A DNA stretch of 64,000 nucleotides, taken from assembly GCA_030374805.1 (NCBI GenBank), contig JARGSG010000184.1, positions 609,001 to 673,000 of the forward strand, given 5' to 3'. Numbering within the stretch: the first letter of the stretch is position 1; each line of letters begins with the position of its first letter. Made by a program: the position numbers and the translations under genes. The notes under the pieces were generated by a model. That model saw only the letters and a list, made by a program, of their open reading frames with translations, was not told the DNA's origin and ran no database searches. Shown here in pieces: positions 10,125 through 21,862 of the stretch. The DNA comes from Gracilaria gracilis (taxonomy: Eukaryota > Rhodophyta > Florideophyceae > Gracilariales > Gracilariaceae).

Positions 10125-13100
10125 CTAGGAGATGTGTTCCGGCGGTTCGAAGGTATCATGATCGGTGCGGTACCCGTGCCATCGTACGCGGTATTCTTGT
10201 CCGTTCGCGGTGTCGCGATGGTCGACGACGCGTTCCTGATCCGTAAGGTCCTCCTCTGCGTTCTTATACTCCGGTCGTTCAACGAACACTTCTTCCCTAG
10301 GGGTAAAGCACGGCGTGTACCGTACGGACTTATCAAAGTTTTTCTTATAGCGCTGTTGCGTGCGGGTCAACTTTGTCCGAGCGGTCTGCAGCGTGGCCTG
10401 TAGGAGCTTGAGGGTGTAGCGTTTTAACCGAGCGGCAGTGGGCTGTGTAGGCGTCGTTGGGTCCAGTGACCTATTGGGCTCATCGAGCAGAACGCTTGGT
10501 GGTTTACGCGTTAGCGTAACGTCGAACGGTGCGGTACCGAGAGATCGATGAATCTGTAGGTTGCAACCGTACGTAAGAGGTTGCACATAAGCGTGCCAAG
10601 TCTTCTGATGATCCGCTACGTAGTGGCGTAATCTCTTCACGAGTGTTTTGTTAAACCGTTCGGCCTGACCATTCGTTTGCGGATGGTACGCGGTTGTCAG
10701 TACGTGTTTGATTGCCAACGCGATGCACACAGTCTCGAAGAACTTAGAGACAAATTGAGTTCCGTTATCAGTTAGCAAGTAGTTTGGTATTCCGTACGGA
10801 TAAACCCAGTTCTCCAGGAAGGCCTTTGCCCTACTGGAAACTGTGGTTGACTGCATGGGTATAGAGCAAGATACCTTGCTAAACCGATCGGTTATAACCA
10901 GTATGTACTGGTAACCGTTTACGGACTTCGTGAATGGACCGACGATGTCCATCGCGACGAATTCCAGCGGACCGGCGGCGGGGAACAGCTTCAACAGCTT
11001 CTGCGACTTGAAGTGTGTCCCTTCGTCGCCGGGCAGGTGCGACAGTCCCGTACGGTCTGGAATACGTCATTGGCCATATGTGGCCAGTAGAAGTCTCGAC
11101 GGAGACTTTCATACATCCGAGTGGAGCCCGGATGGCCGACCAAACGGGGGTAGTGTGGCAGGTAGAGGACGCGTGCCTGCAGTGATGCAGGTACGACCTT
11201 CTAGATAGCGCCGTCCAGTGGGGCTTTGCGCACGATAAGTCCGTTTCGGTCAATGTCAAACAGAGTGACACCGTTGCCGATGTCTTTCCGTACGGACTCA
11301 CAGAAAGGGTCATCTGCTTGAGCTCGTACCAGCTCTTCGACCGTGACCAGAACGACATTAGTTTCCTCCGAGGTCACAGCGAGCACCTCGGGGATACCAG
11401 CAGATTTCCGTTCGGGAATTGGCCAGTCGATGCAGATCTCGCTGTACTCATCACCGTCAACGGTAATGTTGGTGATGAGGTAGCCATCGTCCGTATGGTC
11501 ATTCACTAGCAAGCAGGAGACCTCTTAGTCCAATGGGGTGTCGTCTTCGCCATCCGTCCGGATCTGAGAAAGGGCATCCGCCGCTTGGTGCTTGATACCC
11601 GGACGGTGGACGACATCGAAGTCGTACTCCATTAGACGCAACCGCCACCTCGCCAATCGTCCTGACGCGTCCACCAGGTTCAATATCTACCTCAAGGAGT
11701 AGTGGTCCGTTCGGACAGTGAACCTCTGACCTTCCAGGTACGGACGGAGGTGCAGTATAGCCCAGACGACCGCAAGGCATTCCCGCTCGGTATTCGAGTA
11801 TTGCCGTTCGGTCTTGGATAGAGAGCGGCTCCAGTAACCGATCGGTAGTAAACCTCCGTCCGGTTGCTTCTCTAGCAGAGTGCACCCTACCTGTCGGTCG
11901 CATGCGTCTGTATCCAGAACGTACGGGTACCCTTGACGGGGAATGGCAAAAATGGGCGGGCGAATCAGTCTCTTACGTAACTCGTCAAATGCTTCGTATT
12001 CCGAATCGGTCAATGTCTCAAACCTCGTGGGTTGCCCTGCTTTTTCTCCAACTTGCGGTTCAATGGAGCCGCAATTCGGGCGAAGTATGCGACAAACCGG
12101 CGGAATACGTTACAGAGCCCCAAAAACGATCGGAGCTTCGTCTGGGTCGTAGGCGGTTTAGCCTGCTTGATAGCGTTCTGTGTCTTGAGAGACACTTGAA
12201 GCTTTCCCGGTCGGATTACGTGGCCTAGATAGTCCACCGTGCCACTGAAAAAGTAGCACTTGTGCAGTCGCAGAGTAACACCAGCCGAACAGAGCATATG
12301 CAGTATGGTCCGCACATGGTCATAATGCTCTTCAACCGTCCGGGAATAGATGATTACGTCATCAAGATACACCAGTGCGTACTGCCACTTCACCCGTGAT
12401 AGGATGATGTCGAGAGCACGCTGGAAAGTAGCCGGTGCGTTCTTGAGTCCGAACGGTATTCTCCGATAACGGTACAGTCCCATATGTGACGTGAACGTCG
12501 TTTTGTCCTGGACGGCTTCATCTATTTCGGTCTGCCAATAACCACTGTTGGCGTCCGAAGTGGAGAAGATTTGTGCATCTCCAAGAGAGCCGATGCAGTC
12601 GTCCATTCGGGGTAGTGGGTATGTGTCCCGTACGGTCGTAGCGTTCAACCGGTGGTAGTCGACGCAGAAGCGAAGGCTTCCGTCTTTCGTGAGCGCGAAT
12701 ACGACGGGCTGGCCCATTCTGCCGATGACGGTTCTATGACACCAGCAGCGAGCTGCTTTGTCACCTCCTTACGTTCTAGTTCTCTCCGAGCGGGTACGGC
12801 ATTTGGAATATGGGCTTCGAACCTGGTTCCAGATGGATGCGGTGCTTCGCTGCCGCAATCGTTCCGAGATGGCCGTCCCACATGTTCGCAAACGGTTGAA
12901 GTAGCTCAATGACTTTGTCCCGTTCGGTAACATACTCAGGACTGATCTGTACCTTGTTGGTCTAATCGTTCTCCTCTTTCCGTACGGTTTCTTGCTACTG
13001 TTCGGTATCCTTGTATTCCCGTTCGGAATTACTGCCCGAAATCGGAATGTGGTCTCTCTCATTAGACTCGTCGCTCCGCGAAGATGGTTGCGGAGATATG

Positions 13101-13908
13101 AGCGCTACGAGAGATGGAAGAGCAAGTCCGATAACGGTGTTCTTGTGAAGTCGAACCGAGCGGTCAGAAAAGTTGCTACGCGAACGAGAAAGGGTACGTC
13201 CGGACGGAGCTCCATAACTCCACCCGCAAGGAGTGTGAGTTCAAGCGTTGATCCCGTTCGAGGATGAGACTGTAGAAAGACCAAGCCGGACGTTTCGGTG
13301 GTTACCAAGACGTTCTTTTCCGACATTGGGGGTAGAACAACCGGACGGGCAATATGTATCTTATTAGATGGGGTTTCCCGTTCGGGTTCTGGTTCCGGCG
13401 CGGAAGGTTCATTTGGTCCGTAGGCTAAAGACTGTATAGACACCGGTTTGGAGTGTCGTAGGAGTATTGTCCGTTTCGGTGGTAGTATTTCCAAGACGTA
13501 CTTGTCAATAAAAGAAGTACCGAGTAGTACGCTGGTGGAGAGGTTTGAAACCACTGGGAACTGTACTGGTACGTTGAGGTCACCGATTCGGACCATAAGG
13601 GGGAGAACTCCCACAACGTCCATTCGGTTCTTCGACGCGTCCGTGATTCGGGGTCTTACGTCCGGTCGGAGTTTTGAGCGCCAATCCGGAGGGAGATGGC
13701 GTTAGTGAACCAGACAAGGTCCGGCTCCAGTATCAAGAACTCCCGTTAACAGATACATCAGTGCCATGTTGGGGCCAACAGACACGTGCACCTTGTAGTT
13801 CGCGCTAGAAAAGAGGTCCGTTTTGGTTTCAATATCCGTATCGGTCAGGTCACATGTCAGCACAGGGGACTCCCCTCGGATGGAGTCCGTTTGGTCTGTC
13901 TCTGACAA
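10125..13908 (-). pseudogene. Element A pol remnant (PR-RT-RH-IN-chromodomain)
   Basis: Read on the minus strand. Protease: active-site DTGA in VLDTGAGPC (about 13710), an in-frame TAA at 13702-13704, then the C-terminal LLGTSFIDKY. Reverse transcriptase: DYHRLNA, RIPFGLKNAPATFQ and the catalytic ALVYLDDVIIYS (12717-12010). RNase H: DTDACDRQVGCTLL and TDHYSLR (12013-11687). Integrase: Asp in EFVAMDIVGP, Asp in LLTDNGTQF and Glu in NGQAERFNK (10994-10125). The integrase ends in a chromodomain (YRVRWHGYRTDHDTFEP). The pieces sit in different frames, with several shifts between about 13100 and 12650 and between 11700 and 11000, so no functional polyprotein can be made. Confidence 0.88.
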
Positions 13909-13943
13909 GGCGAGGCTAGGCCTCTGTAGAAAAGGCGATGCCT

Positions 13944-16202
13944 CTACGCTTCCTCCTGGTCGTTTTCCTGGTGAGGAGCAGGCTCCTCGACCAGCATGAC
14001 GGCCTGTGTCGGTCTTGGTGAGTACGTATGGCGAGGCTGTCCACCATGGCGATATCCTACGTTGTCCTTCGGGGTATCAGTTTTCCGTCCGGTCTGGTAG
14101 GCATTGTAATAGCCTTCCTTGCGACGTTGCTGATAATTAGCCTCCCGTATGGCCAGCAGCTTCTCCTTTAGGTCCGGCGGGAGCAACTGACAGCAGTTGG
14201 GCTCCCGTGAAAGACAAATCCGACACGGTCTAACTGGTGCCTGCCCCTGGGGTTGCTGTACCCTGGAGCTGGCAGGACTGGGATAAGACCGAATGGACTG
14301 AGCAGGCGTTGAAGCCGAGGGCGTTGTGGGAGGCGAGGGCATGGAGGACGCGCGGGATACCGCGAGGACATGTTCCTCGTCTTCATCCGATACGGAATAG
14401 ATCGATTCCGACGGGGTATCGATACTGTGAACCTTCTGGGCGGTACGAGAAGACTCCTGCCGAGCAGTTGGCTTTTGAGTATCGACCCGAACAGACTGTC
14501 GACGTGAGGCACGATGGGTGTCTCCGTACGATTCCGCGTAACGGCCAAGTGCATCGTATCCGATATTGGGATGCGAGGTGAGGTGATTCCTCACCTTTTA
14601 CCGTATGGCGGCAAGGAGACCTTCGACGAAGATCCCCTTCAAATTCCGATCGGTAATGACATTTCCGCAACGGAGGGCTTTCGTCCAGAGCTTCTGGGCG
14701 AATTCCGTTTCAAACATGCCTGACGCTTGGCGGTAGAGGGCAACCTCTGCGGCCGCGTCAGCGATGATCTCATCCGTTGCGTACGTGGTCAACAAGAAGT
14801 TGACTCCCTCTTCGTACGTGTGGAGAGACTCATCCCGAGTACGGTCGACAGCGCCAGACTCACCTTTGAGCCGAGACTGAACCAGAGCGTGCGCCGGTCC
14901 GGTCAGGTAAAACTGGAAACACCAGAGGGCTGCCCCCTCAGTGAGTCCGTTATAGTTGCAAGCGGTTTTAAACCGCTGTGAGAAATTGAGCACCGATATC
15001 GGATCCGTCCCGGAAAAGGAATGGCCTTTCATCTGGACATTCAATTTCTTTTGGTAGCGCGCAATCTTGCGCGCCACCCGCGAATTGTACGTCTGGCTCC
15101 TCCTGAGCAACCTGTGCGTACGGTAGTCCACCACTTTGGCGAACTTCTCGTTCAAGGGCATGATGCGTTTTAGCATCACCCTGTCCGAAGGGGAACGATA
15201 CCGATCGGACTTCCCCCTCCGTCGAGGGCTGCGGGAGTGTCGGTCGACTTCCGAGTCCGTGTGGTCGTCATCCGACGATGACTCCGAAGAGTCCGAGTTC
15301 GTTCTGGCTGATCGTCGCCTTCTCTGGCGGCGACGATCCTTCCGTTTATGGGGTGCGTCATCCGAATCGGAACTTCCGCTCGGTCTACCGCCTCTGCGGC
15401 GGCGATTCCTCCTCTCGTCGGAGGAATCTCCCGAGCTTCCGTTCGGATCATTTTGCGGGCTGACCGGCGGGAGGTACACTCCGGTCGGACCCTTCGTCGG
15501 GCCCTTCTTCAGTTCCGGTCGGTGTTGCCTCTCGCCGCTAGCGGGTGCATTTTCCGTACGTTCAATAAAAGATTTGGGTGGGTGGGTCGGTAGCTGAGCT
15601 ACCAGTGTGGCCAGTGTACTGTTCAGAGCTGACTTAGCAGGTTCCGAACGGTCTGTCTTCAGTATATTCCTGATCATATCATGTACGATCGGTGGAATAT
15701 CCTGATGCAAAAGCGCCGGGATTTGGTCCTTGAGGTACGTCTCCACTGCCATGGGAACGTGGACCTCAATTTCCGTTCGGAGACTCTGCAGGGCATAGGG
15801 AGCGATCCCTGCCCAGAGTTCTCGTCCGGTAGTCCGTTCGTTAAGAAGTGGCGGCGCGGGACCAGCTTCGACCCGCGGCGTTTTCTCCATTCCGGGAAAG
15901 GGGGCGAGAGCAATTGCCTCGTCCTCGTTCCGTTCGGACTTTGACCTGTTACGTGCGGAACCGTTTCGGATAATCCGTTCGGGCTCCTCTGAAGGCGTGA
16001 CATAGGCCGTCGCGTTACTTTTGGTGCTCCGGCGGCCAACCGAAGCGGCATCCGAAGCGGCGCGAGTTGCGACCGGTACGGACTTTGCGGAGTCTTTTTC
16101 GACCGAAGACCCTTCGCCCATTTCTCCGTGCGGACGATGACTCATACTGTACGTATCGGTTCCACGATCGATTCTGCTGCTCCGTACGGTCTCGAATTCC
16201 AC
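13944..16202 (-). pseudogene. Element A gag with one in-frame stop
   Basis: A 534-codon ORF (16202-14601) followed by TAA 14598-14600. It continues in the same frame to 13944, so this is one gag with a single nonsense codon. The N-terminal half is disordered and very rich in Arg, Ser, Asp and Glu. A capsid-like helical region follows (SFSGTDPISVLNFSQRF, then LYRQASGMFETEFAQKLW). It aligns by eye with element B's gag around the stop: FVEGLLAAIR here and FVDGLNSAIR in B. The C-terminal part has a CRIC...CC cluster but no canonical CCHC knuckle, unlike B. Confidence 0.8.
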
Positions 16203-17413
16203 TTATAGGTCAGGAGACCAATGTGGTATAATGCATAAAAATGAGAGAGTCCGAAGCGGTCTTGAGACGGGAGCGGCGGCAGCGTACAGTCTTGTGACTG
16301 TAATGAATCTAAACAGAGAGAAGGGGCGGAAGCACCGGGCGGGCGAGGGGAGTGTAGACGATTGGTATCACCAGGCACGTACAGTGTGGAGCAACGCCTT
16401 TGGCGGGAAAAGCGCAGGCTCACGAAGACGTTCGGAATCTTCCCCTCGACAGGTCAGCACAGCGAACGGAGCACTCAGGGAATGACACAGCTAAGCCGGG
16501 TGTAAATCCGAGGACAAACCACCACGACAAGCGTCGGAGCGTGAGGCTGATTAGTAGTCGGTAGAGATCCATTGTGTTCTCAGGGTCACGAGATGAGTCC
16601 TCGAAAGAGAGTAGCACGGTAACGACAAGGTGTAGGGAACGGGCTACTGTGAACAGGGCAAAAAGGCAAACCCAAAAAAAAGAGAAAGCGAACCACCAGA
16701 GTGGGGAAAAGAGAGAGAGAATAAAGCAAACCCAATACAGGGGCGAGTATACGACAATAGGTCGGAACGAGACACACAAATAGTAGTTATACTCTGAACG
16801 CCACAATGGTGGGTTACTATACTTGAACAACGCAGTCGTCACTCCACTTGGAGGTGAACAGTCCGCGAAGGCGTGATAGTTAGAGCCAGAAGCCCTTGCT
16901 TGGCAAGGGGCAGTTTACTTGGGGGAGTGGTGCTCAACCCTCTAAGTACTGAGCTCGGCGCACCACTGACAGTGGGTGCGCCGGGCAAAATAATCTATAA
17001 AATATCTAAGTAAATACAGCAATGCTGGGTGCACTGCCTCTAGCATATCCGTGCTACACGTGTGCTATTCACACCCGCTAAGCTGCGCCTCGAGCCCTGC
17101 AATCCACGTGTACATGTGTGGAAATTACCTCAGCGAGCGACACGCTAATAGCGGTGTAGCTCATATATATCTACTAACGCATGATGCGGAAATTAACTAA
17201 GTACCTCAAATCGCCTCCAAGGAGTGTTGTCCCTCATACAGGAACGTGCGGAAGGGTACGAACGGTCTGACAAACCCAATAAAGAGGTAGCCGTGCGGTC
17301 TATCGTGAGTGCAAACTAACGAAGAAGACGTTCGGCAGAAGATGCTTTTCGTTTACGATTGGGGCCTCGGGAGATCCGAGCTACAACTAAATATCGGGTC
17401 TGGGCCCCCCTAC
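16203..17413 (-). other. Element A 5' leader
   Basis: About 1.2 kb between the gag start and the 5' LTR with no convincing ORF. Directly inside the LTR the minus strand reads GTAGGGGGGCCCAGACCCG, where a primer-binding site is expected. It does not start with TGG, so the primer is unclear. The plus strand around 17066-17106 carries CACACCCGCTAAG and CCACGTGTA, which recur in order in element B's 5' LTR (about 18833-18883). Confidence 0.5.
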
Positions 17414-17630
17414 TGACTACTGTACGATCGATCTAATTTGCACTGTCACCACCCAGCACCACACAACTTGTACACGTGTCCAACTCTTACGCTCGGCCAA
17501 CCCGTCCGGCACTCGATCATCAACTTGTACACGTGGCGGTGCCACTGCACCGGCCAACCGTGCACTACCCCTTCGTACGTAAACGGCCAATCGGATATAC
17601 AGAGCACCAACTCGGGCCCACTATACTACA
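17414..17630 (-). repeat. 5' LTR of element A
   Basis: 217 bp, with TG...CA ends on the minus strand, matching 6237-6453 at about 97%. Confidence 0.9.
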
Positions 17631-17977
17631 TGTTCCAACTCCAACTACAACTGATGAGCGAATACAGTGCGCGAAACGGCTATACGACACCCGAGGTTTC
17701 AACCCGCACATGCGCGGGTGATGCAGCTCACAATTAGTGCTTTACAGAGACTATCGTTACACAAAAGCGAGTAAAACGAGCCTTGTTTCTTTCTTCAAAG
17801 AGCTGCCATTCTCGCGATAGAACAAAACGGCTACTACTCGCCGCAAAGTGGCTATACGACAGGTATACCATTAGTAGGGATGACAGCCAGTAGAACCAAT
17901 CTCAAAACACTAAACACCAGTCCGCAGTCCCACAGCAACCTTCAAGTGTACTACATCCTTTTTCACACACACCAAAC

Positions 17978-18614
17978 ATGCCAAAGGGCCAATTTCTAAC
18001 CGACAAAGAAAAACGCCAAATAGAGGTTTTTAAAGCAAGTGGCCGCTCTGTAGCAGCAATTTCGAGACACATTGCACGCAGCAGAGATGTAATATCTCGC
18101 TATTTGAAGAACCCTGCCGAATATGGGAAGAAAGAACCGCCTGCAAAAGAAACAAAGCTGTCGGTCACCGCCCGCCGTGGGTTGGTTAGAGAAGCAGCGA
18201 AGGGTCACCAATCTACATCGCAGCTAAAGACTGCTCTTCAGTTGCCGATATCGAAGCGGCGTGTGCAGCAAATTCTTTCGCAGACGTCGCACCTAAAATT
18301 TAAGAAGATTAAGAAGGCCCCACCACTGCAGTATCATCACAAACTACATCGCCTAAATTGGGCAAAACGTAGGCATGCATGGGCACCTGGAGATTGGAGA
18401 CGTGTTGTGTGTTCTGATGAGAAAAATTTTTAACTTGGATGGCCCGGACGGCTTTGCCTACTATTGGCACGATATGCGGAGAGAGGAGAGGATTATGTCT
18501 AAAAGACAAAAGGGGGGGTTGTGGGGTCATGGTTTGGAGATGTGTTTCAGAAACTGGTGTAGGAACATTAGCAGTTTTACATAATAATCAGGATTCTGAA
18601 AAGTACATGAAGAC
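17978..18614 (+). pseudogene. Tc1/mariner transposase, 5' part
   Basis: The ORF from ATG 17978 encodes the N-terminal paired-like helix-turn-helix region (LTDKEKRQIEVFKASG, VAAISRHIARSRDVISRYL) and a second HTH (TSQLKTALQLPISKRRVQQI). It runs into the first catalytic Asp (VVCSDEKNF). The frame is lost after a T run at about 18427-18431, then continues in other frames through a G run near 18512. It is cut at 18614 by the element B insertion. The remainder lies at 28702-29002. Confidence 0.85.
18610..18614. repeat. Target-site duplication of element B (left)
   Basis: AAGAC immediately precedes the TG of the 5' LTR. The same five bases follow the 3' LTR at 28697-28701. Confidence 0.9.
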
Positions 18615-19611
18615 TGTGGAGCAATGGCAATCCGATGTCGGCACAATGAAGGTTCTCATAGTGGAGCTCTATCCATTGAGCTCTGACGTGTCAGACTATG
18701 AATATGGACCCCGTTTCGGGTGAAATTGGAAATATTGTTGGGACGTACCTTGTTAGGTGAATCGGGGATAGAACCTATGAAATAGGTGTACAGTAGGGCC
18801 TTGTGGCATATTTGTCCAAATATTTGGCGTCACACCCGCTAAGTAGATACTGTTGCACCCTGAAACTGGGTTGTCCACGTGTAGAGCCCTCGTGGGAGTG
18901 CGCAGCTCTAGATACAGTAGATAGTATATATGCTCTGGCGATCTCGCCCTGGAGCCACTAAGTAAAACTCACCTGAGTCGTATCTTCTTCCTGAAGTACG
19001 TGGTCTTCATCCCGAAGGCTGGGCTATGGTTGCTACTGCCTACGTAGGTTCACGGCTCCTCTAAGGAGAGTAACCACGACTGGTCTCGGTACAATCACCC
19101 CTCAGGGTCCCTAAGGAAGTTTTTTACTACCAGTCTCTGGCTTGTTTTGCTAATTACCCCAGTATCAGGTTGTATTTGTTGTCATTCACCGAAGTACCGG
19201 ATCTTTGTTCAGTTCATCGTTTTCCTGGTGCAGGTCTCGCTTCCGCCTCTGTATAGAGTTATATTTGGACACGCGTGTGTGTGTGTCTCGTTCCGCTATC
19301 GGCCCTGTTCCCGCCGTTGGCACGGGCCGTAGCTTCGCTCTTGTGGTTCTCCGTAGGAGCATTACACCGTCTTACGGCACCGTTCGCTCCACTTCTAGAT
19401 TCGTTCTCTCTTGATCCGTCGTCGGTTATTCCTCTCAAGACCCACGCTCTTCTTTACCACTGCAGGTTATTCCAGTACCGTCTCCGGTTTACACCCGGCT
19501 GCCACGCGGCACGCGCACGGGCAGAGGGCTCTACTTCTGAGTTCGCCCTTTTGTGGGAGCAGGACTCGGACACCCTGGTGGACACGTACCCTCTTTGGGG
19601 TTTGCTCTACA
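18615..19611 (+). repeat. 5' LTR of element B (997 bp)
   Basis: The start is defined by the AAGAC duplication and TG, and the end by CA followed at +4 by a TGG-starting primer site. The 3' 441 bp matches 28254-28696 with scattered substitutions. A short GT repeat lies near 19275. Confidence 0.85.
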
Positions 19612-19614
19612 TTC

Positions 19615-19632
19615 TGGTCTCCCGACTTAGAA
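19615..19632 (+). promoter_or_regulatory. Candidate tRNA primer-binding site of element B
   Basis: TGGTCTCCCGACTTAGAA begins four bases after the LTR. TGG at this position complements a tRNA 3' CCA, as expected for a tRNA-primed retroelement. I could not assign the tRNA. Confidence 0.55.
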
Positions 19633-19817
19633 GAGTCTAGTGGACTAGAGCCTGAAAAGGAGGTTTAATTGAAGTAGTACTCATAAGAGTTCGAAACTAG
19701 AAGTTTGTTGTTGTTCTTGAATATGTTTCCCCGCTTGGGTTTGTTTCTGTCACTGGAACGGCATCCGGAAAACGGCCAAATCTGTCCAAGGCCCGTTCTG
19801 TTGGTTCTTATTTACCC

Positions 19818-21860
19818 TTGCAAGCACGGTCAGTTCCTGAACCGCTACCGGTGAAAGAGAAGAGATCCGGGAGCTGGAAACAACCGTCGAAGACGTCTGA
19901 TGCCCCAGTGGCCGGGCCCCCTTCCATTCCTCTGGAAGGATCCTTATCCGCTGCTGCGGCAAGTGACGCAGTATTATCCGAATTGGATACTCAAGTTCGC
20001 ATGCTTGAGGCCCAGAGTGCGGTCAGAGCTAGCTCTCAAGCTGCACTCAAAAAGGAGGTCGAAGCGCTTCGCGAGGAAGTGAAAGACGCTCAAATGAGAG
20101 ATGTTTCGGGAGAAATCCGGCTCCTGAGACCGGAAATGAACTCAATTCTGGAGTGCTTTGGTTCCCCACAGGGTTTCGTAGATGCCTATCATCGGACAAT
20201 GGAGCAGTTCCGTGCCACAACGGATCGAATTCACGCTCGTCTGGGTACCCTCGAAGCCACTATTAGGATGGATGAAGAAGTAGAAGTCCCCCCACGGGAG
20301 AAGTCTGTTTCGAAAGATTTCGTTCATCACTCTGATAAGAAGAGCCATCGCAAGTCCCCAAAAGAGTTTCGCCACCACGTGGATTCCTCTGACTCTGACT
20401 CTGAATCTGGCAGCTCGGACAGCTCGTCATCGTCGTCATCGTTCGCTGCCTCGGAAGGTAGTCGTCGTCGACACTCTCGATCGTCCCGTTCAAGGGCCAC
20501 GTTTACCTCTCAAGGTGCAATTCGTACCCGGGAGAAGGGAGCTAAGTGTCCTGGTCTTAAAGAGTTGAAGCCTACGAATCCGCTTTATCGGAAGTTGTTA
20601 TCGTACCGTTACTATTGGTTACAGAAGTCCGAAGGGAAGAGAACCTCTAGAAGTACCGAAAAGGTGAGGGCGCACATCCGTAAGCTCAGCGTGACACTCA
20701 AGAATCGCGAGTTTATAGGAGAAGACCCCATCCGGGTGCTCGATTTCCTCTCTAGGTTCGTTCATGAAGCCGATATTCTTGGAATGACGGAGGGACAGGC
20801 GTACATTGCCCTCCCCTATTACCTGAAAGGTCAGGCTGAAGACCAGTTTAATTCCATCCTTGGATCGTGAAGAGCCTCGCAAGGCGGCGTTACTTGTTGG
20901 TCCGAAGCGGTTCATTACCTCTTAAGGTCATACGCTACTGGTCATGCCATTCAGCAGGCTACGTCGGCCCTTAGGGAACTGAATCAACGTCCGGAAGAAA
21001 CGGAAACGGCTTATTCAACGCGCCTGAATAAGGCTCTCCACCGCTGTGGTAATGTTCATCCTTCACAGGAAAGATGTGCGATGTTTGTCGATGGTTTAAA
21101 TTCCGCGATTCGGGCACTGGTAGCCCGTTATCGGGAGGAGAATCGGAAGATAACCTATTTGGAACTGGTGCAGTACGCCCAGGCTGAAGGGGATACGCTC
21201 CGAGCTCGGCGTCTCTCCAAGTCGAAGCCTCGTAAGGTACTGTTTGCCAATAATTCTGACTCTTCTCTGGCCCTTTCATATGGGAATGAAGCCAGTATGG
21301 ATATGGATAATCTGCACCTCAAAGGTAGTAATCCGAGTTCTATGGGCACTTCAATTGCCACCTCGGAATTGCCGTCAACCACGGTGCCGTCTACGGAGTG
21401 CGATCCGGCCCTGTATGCTCAGGACCGCCGAGTTCCGGCAGCACCGATATCCTATGGAGGTCGCATGATGAGGACAACTCGCCTAGGATGGAGGGATAGC
21501 ACCCAGCAGGGTCGTGTTATAGCGCGTCCCACCGATGGCTCAATCGCAGTGATCTGCTACGAATGTTATGAGTTTGGTCATATTTCGCCGCAGTGTACGG
21601 TCTCGGAAAGGAATAGGTTGAAAATCGTCACTCAGGTCGAGGCTCTGACGCCCGAGAAACAGGCACGGGTCCCCAGAACATCCTACGAAGGCGCTAAGCA
21701 TTCGTTGGCCCTTCAGGGAGCTGCGGGAACCATGCAGGTTAACCCTGCCTTCGCGCAGAATAACCTTCAGGCTCAGCGTCGTGAACCGGTAAACGGGAAT
21801 CAGGTAGGTCCCGCGGAGGGAAATCGCCCGCATCAGGCGGTTCCAGTTCCGAAAAACTAA
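19818..21860 (+). pseudogene. Element B gag (frameshifted)
   Basis: The first ORF (19818-20870) holds a helical N-terminus, a Ser/Asp/His-rich linker and the start of a capsid-like region (FIGEDPIRVLDFLSRF, ALPYYLKGQAEDQF). The frame is lost near 20870 and resumes at about 21081 with FVDGLNSAIRALVARY. It then reaches a CCHC zinc knuckle, CYECYEFGHISPQC (CX2CX4HX4C, about 21558-21599), which binds genomic RNA in gag proteins. The end of gag is at 21858-21860. The capsid region is recognisably related to that of element A. Confidence 0.82.
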
Positions 21861-21862
21861 GT

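Larger units (their letters stand above)
6237..17630 (-). mobile_element. Ty3/gypsy chromovirus A, degenerate, with antisense ORF
   Basis: An 11.4-kb LTR retrotransposon transcribed on the minus strand. The order in its own direction is 5' LTR (17630-17414), leader, gag, protease, reverse transcriptase, RNase H, integrase with chromodomain, an antisense gene, polypurine tract, then 3' LTR (6453-6237). The LTRs are 217 bp, begin TG and end CA, and differ at about seven positions (roughly 3%), so the insertion is not recent. gag and pol are broken by stops and frameshifts. The outer flanks (GGGCC on the left, TGTTC on the right) do not form a target-site duplication, so the locus may have been rearranged or recombined. 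The chromodomain and YLDD reverse transcriptase place it with chromoviruses. Confidence 0.9.

Noticed and set aside
6237..17630. Target-site duplication for element A
   Set aside because: GGGCC on the left and TGTTC on the right do not match, nor do shifted versions of the ends. The LTR ends themselves are clear.
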